In this document: positions 51,017-54,553 of the stretch, in pieces
Layout of the letters: each line of letters begins with the position of its first letter
How positions within the stretch are numbered: the first letter of the stretch is position 1
Notes under the pieces: generated by a model
Told to the model about the DNA's origin: nothing
Database searches by the model: none
Seen by the model: the letters and a program-made list of their open reading frames with translations, nothing else
Origin: Nesterenkonia alkaliphila
GTDB lineage: Bacteria > Actinomycetota > Actinomycetes > Actinomycetales > Micrococcaceae
Direction of reading: 5' to 3'
DNA length: 54,553 bases
Assembly: GCF_009758175.1 (NCBI RefSeq)
Contig: NZ_WRPM01000032.1
Location: forward strand, 1-54,553
Program-made: the position numbers and the translations under genes

Positions 51017-52687
51017 TCAGGACTCGGTGAGCCGGATCTCTGCGAAACGCTCATTGAGCACCGGCGACATCGGATAGTCCGCAACTCTGGCCCCCAGCGC
51101 CATGCCGGAGATGGGATAGGCCAGCGGCAGCGCAGGGAGCTGGTCCTGAACCAGGTCAGCCACCTGCTGGTACAGCTCGGTTCGGGTCTTCTGATCCGGC
51201 TCGGCACGCGCCTCGTCGAGCAGCTCCATCACCTCGGGGTCGCGGAAGTGGAACTCCTGGCTCGGCTGCCCGAACAGCGGGGAGAAAAAGGTGTGCGGGG
51301 AGCGGAACCCGCCGTTGCGCCCCAGCAGGTGCATCGCCCGGTTGGAGTCGGCCATCAGCTGGTCCACATAGCCGTCCTCCCAGCGCACCGGCCGCGGCCG
51401 GATCACAAACCCTGCAGCGGTAAGGTCAGCGGCAATCGCCGCAAAGACGGCCTCCGGCCGGGGCAGGTAGCTGCGGGTGCTGCTGATCGGGTAGTAGAAG
51501 TCCAGCGGCTCACCGTCATAGTCGGAGTCCTCCAGCAGCTCCTGGGCCATAGTCAGGCTGTACCCATACTGCAGCGCAGTGTCGGAGTGCACGCCCAGCG
51601 CCGCGGGGGTGAACTGGTAGGCGGGCCGGGAGCCGTCCAGGAAATAGTCCTCCACCAGCTGCGTCCGGTTGATCGCTCGGGCTGCCGCCTGCCGGATGGT
51701 GAAGTCGGACATCACCGGGTGGTTGAGGTTGAAGCCCATGTACAGCACCGAGAACGGGTCCCGCTGCAGGATCAGCCTCCCGGACTGCACCAGGGTGCGC
51801 AGGTTGTCCGCCGTGATGAAGTCATAGACATCCACCTCTCCGCGCTGCAGCTCACGCAGCCGGTCGAAGGTCCTGGGCAGGGCCCGCACCACCACCTCGG
51901 CCGGTCCCTCATGGGCGTCCCAGTATTCGCCGAAGGCCTGCAGCCGGGTGGCGGTACTGTTGTCCTCCTCCGTAGGCTCAGCCAGCCGGTACGGGCCGGT
52001 GCCGATCGGTCGGCGGGTGATCAGCCCTGGGTCGCTGTCCACCAGGACTTCAGCCGAGGCGATTCCGAAGGCCGGCAGGGTCAGCGCCTGCAGCAGATAA
52101 TGCACAGGCTCGCTGAGGGTGAGCACCACAGTCTGTTCATCCTCGGCCTCCACCGCCTCCAACACACATTCCTCAGCGCCCATGAAGCCGCCGAACACCG
52201 AAGGGAAGGCCAAGGGGGTGGCCCGGCTGATATTGCCGTAGCCGTAGAGGTAGTCCAACTGCCCCCATCGTTCAAAATTGGCTGCGACCACCTCAGCGGT
52301 GAGCTCTGTGCCGTCATGGAAGACCACGCCCTCACGCAGGATGAAGGTATAGGTTAGCTCGTCCTGGCTGACCTCCCAGTCCTCGGCCAGCAGCGGGGCC
52401 ACACTCCCCGTCTCCTGGTCGATGCCCACCAGGGGCTCGAAGATCTGGCGGATGATCCGCTCGCTCTCGGTGTCCACCACCATTCCTGGGTCCAGCGAGC
52501 TGGGCAGGTGTATTCCAGCAATGGTGATGCTGCCGGCGGCCTCCCCGGTCCCGGAGTCCTCCTGATACTGCTCCAGCGGATCATCTGAGCCTTCCCCGGG
52601 TTCGGGAGTTGCCGCCGAGTGCAGTGCCGCAGCGGTGCCGGCCGCCGAGGACGCGCCGATGAACACGCGCCGGGAAAGGAGATTCAC
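51017..52687 (-). CDS. Tat-exported ABC transporter substrate-binding protein (SBP_bac_5, peptide/nickel type)
   Basis: A 556-aa solute-binding protein. The N-terminus 'NLLSRRVFIGASSAAGTAAALHSA' is a twin-arginine (SRRxFIG) signal. The mature part starts with an acidic linker. Family blocks are 'VDTESERIIRQIFEPLVGIDQETGSVAPLLAEDWEVSQDELTYTFILREGVVFHDG', 'PIGTGPYRL' and 'AAARAINRTQLVEDYF'. There is no lipobox Cys, so it may be soluble in the wall or held by another means. No permease or ATPase gene is adjacent, making it an orphan. The ligand (oligopeptide, heme or metal chelate) is unknown. Confidence 0.9.
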   Translation of the reverse strand: MNLLSRRVFIGASSAAGTAAALHSAATPEPGEGSDDPLEQYQEDSGTGEAAGSITIAGIHLPSSLDPGMVVDTESERIIRQIFEPLVGIDQETGSVAPLLAEDWEVSQDELTYTFILREGVVFHDGTELTAEVVAANFERWGQLDYLYGYGNISRATPLAFPSVFGGFMGAEECVLEAVEAEDEQTVVLTLSEPVHYLLQALTLPAFGIASAEVLVDSDPGLITRRPIGTGPYRLAEPTEEDNSTATRLQAFGEYWDAHEGPAEVVVRALPRTFDRLRELQRGEVDVYDFITADNLRTLVQSGRLILQRDPFSVLYMGFNLNHPVMSDFTIRQAAARAINRTQLVEDYFLDGSRPAYQFTPAALGVHSDTALQYGYSLTMAQELLEDSDYDGEPLDFYYPISSTRSYLPRPEAVFAAIAADLTAAGFVIRPRPVRWEDGYVDQLMADSNRAMHLLGRNGGFRSPHTFFSPLFGQPSQEFHFRDPEVMELLDEARAEPDQKTRTELYQQVADLVQDQLPALPLAYPISGMALGARVADYPMSPVLNERFAEIRLTES

Positions 52688-52688
52688 G

Positions 52689-52770
<82 letters not shown>

Positions 52771-52831
52771 GTGCAGCAGCGCCTCATTCTAGCCTGTCCC
52801 GGCCGCGCGCGCAGGTCGCTGCGCTAGTGCC

Positions 52832-53302
52832 TCAGCCGATGCCCAGTTCTTTGCGCAGGCGTGCCACATGCCCGGTGGCCTTTACGTTGTACTTGGCCAG
52901 GGCCACTCTGCCCTCACGGTCCACCACCACCGTGGAACGGATCAGACCCTCGAACACTTTTCCGTAGTTCTTCTTCTCACCCCAGGCCCCGTAGGCCTCG
53001 GCCACTGCGTGGTCCTCGTCCGAGAGCAGCGGGAAGCTCAGTGACTGCTGCACAGTGAACTGCTCCAGCGACTCCACCGGATCGGGGGAGAGGCCCAGCA
53101 CCTGGTACCCGGCAGCCTGCAGCGGCTCCAGGGAATCCCGGAAGTCACAGGCTTCAGTGGTGCACCCCGGCGTGGAAGCCTTCGGGTAGAAGTACACGAT
53201 GACGTGCTTCCCCCGGTAGTCGCTCAAGGAAACCCTGCTGCCGTCGGCAGCAGTCAGGGTGAACTGCGGGGCGGTGTCCCCGGGGGCGAGCTGGGCAGTC
53301 AT
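52832..53302 (-). CDS. bcp: thioredoxin-dependent thiol peroxidase Bcp (peroxiredoxin)
   Basis: A 156-aa atypical 2-Cys peroxiredoxin that reduces peroxides using thioredoxin. 'VIVYFYPKASTPGCTTEACDFRDSL' has the peroxidatic Cys (TPGC) and resolving Cys five residues later. 'GLSPDPVESLEQF', 'FPLLSDEDHAVAEAYGAWGEKKNYGKVFEGLIRSTVVVD' and 'VKATGHVARLRKEL' are Bcp hallmarks. AAGGGA lies 8 nt before the ATG. A TAGGGT box at 53344-53349 may be its promoter. Confidence 0.95.
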   Translation of the reverse strand: MTAQLAPGDTAPQFTLTAADGSRVSLSDYRGKHVIVYFYPKASTPGCTTEACDFRDSLEPLQAAGYQVLGLSPDPVESLEQFTVQQSLSFPLLSDEDHAVAEAYGAWGEKKNYGKVFEGLIRSTVVVDREGRVALAKYNVKATGHVARLRKELGIG

Positions 53303-53343
53303 CAGATATTCCCTTCGGCGGCGTCGTCATCTCTTCTTCTCTT

Positions 53344-53349
53344 ACCCTA
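53344..53349 (-). promoter_or_regulatory. candidate -10 box TAGGGT for bcp
   Basis: TAGGGT on the minus strand lies about 41 nt before the bcp ATG, leaving a leader of about 35 nt that contains AAGGGA and a GGCGTCGT-family site (53320-53327). Confidence 0.35.
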
Positions 53350-53454
53350 TGTGACTGCGGGCAGGGCGCGGGCCGCCACCATCTCCCAGCCCACCCGTAG
53401 ACTTACTACAGCGGCCCGCAGCTACTTCGGGTCCGAGTCGAGACAGGGAGCACA

Positions 53455-53997
53455 ATGGTCATCCAGACCGAACGCGGCCCTCAGGAGGAACGCCTGATCG
53501 GGGCCTTCCGGGCGGTGTTCGACGCATCGGTGATGAACTTCGGTTCCTATAACCTGCTCTACGCGGAGAACCTGTTCGGCCAGGAGGATCACCCGGAGAT
53601 GCTGATCAGCAGCAAACAGGCCCCCGCTGCCGAGCTCTCCGCCCAGGAGGCCGTGGAGTCTTCCCGGCACCTGCTCATCGGGTATCGGAGGGAGCCGGTG
53701 GAGATGGTGCTGTGCCCGGTGGATCCGGCCGCAGTGCTGCCCCCAGCAGATGACGACGACGCCCCCCTGCCCCGGGTGCCGGTGCTGGTGAACCTGACCA
53801 ATCTGGCCGGTATGGCGGTGGAGGATGCCACCGCCGAGATCGCGCTTTCCACCGGCCGGCGAGTCAGGCTCCGCGTGCAGTCCTCTGTGAAGTTTCCGCA
53901 GCTTCCCCAGGTGCCGTTGCACCAAGAGCTGGATGTGGAGGACTTCTACGGGTTCCTTGACCACTTCATGGACCGGGTGGAGCGTAAGCACCGTTGA
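53455..53997 (+). CDS. conserved hypothetical protein
   Basis: A 180-aa soluble protein that I do not recognise. The N-terminal half is 'ERLIGAFRAVFDASVMNFGSYNLLYAENLFG', then 'SRHLLIGYRREPVEMVLCPVDP' and an acidic stretch DDDD at about 99-102, where a GGCGTCGT-family site lies. The C-terminal half has 'VPVLVNLTNLAGMAVEDATAEIALSTGRRVRLRVQ' and 'DVEDFYGFLDHFMDRVERKH'. GGGAGC precedes the ATG. A TAGACT box at 53398-53403 could be the promoter. The tRNA-Lys terminator begins 28 bp downstream on the other strand. Confidence 0.65.
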   Translation: MVIQTERGPQEERLIGAFRAVFDASVMNFGSYNLLYAENLFGQEDHPEMLISSKQAPAAELSAQEAVESSRHLLIGYRREPVEMVLCPVDPAAVLPPADDDDAPLPRVPVLVNLTNLAGMAVEDATAEIALSTGRRVRLRVQSSVKFPQLPQVPLHQELDVEDFYGFLDHFMDRVERKHR

Positions 53998-54024
53998 TCG
54001 GGCCCAAAACCTGCGCAGACACGC

Positions 54025-54080
54025 AAAAACCGCCGACCAGGATAGGCCAGACGAAAGTCTGAAATATCCGATCGGCGGTT
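54025..54080 (-). terminator. Rho-independent terminator of tRNA-Lys
   Basis: AACCGCCGA (54028-54036) and TCGGCGGTT (54072-54080) form a 9-bp stem, read on the minus strand and followed by TTTTT (54029-54025). The large loop holds its own hairpin, CAGAC-GAAA-GTCTG on the plus strand, giving a forked structure. Confidence 0.75.
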
Positions 54081-54088
54081 GAAGCCGG

Positions 54089-54161
54089 TGGGCCCCGCGG
54101 GACTTGAACCCGCAACCTGCAGATTAAGAGTCTGATGCTCTGCCAGTTGAGCTAGAGGCCC
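54089..54161 (-). tRNA. tRNA-Lys (anticodon CTT)
   Basis: On the minus strand: 5' acceptor GGGCCTC pairs with GGGGCCC, discriminator A, D arm GCTC...GAGC, anticodon loop CTCTTAA (CTT), T arm GCGGGTTCAAGTCCCGC. CCA is not fully encoded. It reads AAG. Confidence 0.93.
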
Positions 54162-54500
54162 TCGTGATGTGCTCCCAATCCGAGCGGAACGCTCAGTGGG
54201 CAACGACAGAAAAACTTATCACGGTTAGCAGCCATCTGCCAACTCCGCGTGCCCGCTGCGGCTGGGAACCTTGATCGGGGTCCGCCGGGAACCGTCACCG
54301 AGTCTTCGCCTTTGCTCCGTCCTGCATAAGGTTTTGCGCACCACGTAGCGAAATAACCCTATGCAGAGCGCAAAGCCATACAGAAAACGGCAAGGCGGGG
54401 CAGGGGGCCTGCCGGGACCGTGGCTGGCTGGGGCGTCGTCGTACTGGCCGTGGCACCGGCGTCGTCGGTCCTAATGATCCCCAGGATTCGCAGGGCTTTC
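54162..54500. other. 339-bp stretch without a supported gene
   Basis: It holds a 45-bp imperfect palindrome (54322-54366) and two GGCGTCGT sites (54433, 54459), the first within GGCGTCGTCGTACTGG. A minus-strand open frame across it has no recognisable homology, although it could be the continuation of the broken partial gene at the window end. Confidence 0.55.
54322..54366. repeat. 45-bp imperfect palindrome
   Basis: CTGCATA (54322-54328) pairs with TATGCAG (54360-54366), and the next bases GGTT pair with AACC after one mismatch. The inner part pairs partly (TTGCGC against GCGAAA). It is AT-richer than its surroundings. It could be an operator, an old transposon end or a terminator; no flanking gene settles it. 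Confidence 0.5.
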
Positions 54501-54553
54501 TCAAAGTCCGGTGAGTTCGGCGGCGAGTTCTGGGTCGCGTGCGTAGTGGCGTA
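54501..54553 (-). CDS. possible C-terminal end of a protein running off the window
   Basis: On the minus strand the last codons before a TGA at 54503-54501 read 'RHYARDPELAAELTGL', which looks like genuine protein sequence. Removing one T of the TTT just before the stop would join it to 'EKALRILGIIRTDD' in the next frame, so the gene may be longer and frameshifted. Too little is in the window to name it. Confidence 0.3.
   Translation of the reverse strand, partial: RHYARDPELAAELTGL

Overview
The window looks like a chromosomal segment of a high-GC Gram-positive actinobacterium, most likely a Micrococcales/Micrococcaceae species. A Nesterenkonia-like genus is a guess from protein flavour, not a measurement. 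Supporting signs are GC-rich genes (hand-counted 60-base lines give about 65-72% GC in most of the window), a leuCD-murA-plsC-gpsA-ddl block, a pncB-clpS-DUF2017-MBL-rph-rdgB block, malate:quinone oxidoreductase, a sortase-type cell-wall protein, and many apparently leaderless genes (TANNNT box 6-7 nt before the start codon).

Layout: (1) 1-4 kb: the 3' part of tRNA-Glu and its terminator, then lower-GC accessory genes (flavin reductase, RidA, saccharopine-dehydrogenase-like protein, LysE exporter) that look like an island beside the tRNA. (2) 4-10 kb: a cell-wall-anchored 5'-nucleotidase, a frameshifted ABC-F ATPase, NudC and a cupin. (3) 10-17.5 kb: a specialised-metabolism locus. A tightly coupled operon (cyclodeaminase-like protein broken at a G7 run, two alpha/beta hydrolases, type III polyketide synthase, methyltransferase, FAD monooxygenase) converges on a UbiA prenyltransferase/membrane-protein operon. 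A divergent TetR repressor has two visible operators. (4) 17.5-24 kb: LysE transporter, trans-sulfuration enzyme, aminotransferase, thiL, UDP-glucose dehydrogenase, IclR-type leucine regulator. (5) 24-33 kb: leuC, leuD, murA, plsC, a gpsA-ddl gene fusion, DUF3039, a helicase. (6) 33-36.5 kb: an accessory stretch with a GNAT gene bracketed by 114-bp direct repeats, an AbiEi/DUF559-like protein, and a GntR(YtrA)-membrane protein pair whose membrane gene appears frameshifted. (7) 36.5-43 kb: NAD salvage (pncA, pncB), clpS, DUF2017, MBL hydrolase, rph, rdgB, DnaQ-like exonuclease. (8) 43-54.5 kb: sbcDC, mqo, an orphan Tat-exported substrate-binding protein, tRNA-Leu, bcp, a hypothetical protein, tRNA-Lys.

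The most noteworthy observations are: a very over-represented 8-mer GGCGTCGT (26 sites on the two strands, 10 of them intergenic); two interspersed repeat families, one forming the last residues of LeuC and keeping its stem by compensatory changes; the GpsA-Ddl fusion; the TetR-controlled type III PKS/UbiA locus; a back-to-back leaderless promoter with overlapping -10 boxes between pncB and clpS; and two frameshifts at short G/C homopolymers, which may be sequence errors or real lesions. All calls come from reading the sequence and recognising protein families; no database search was run.
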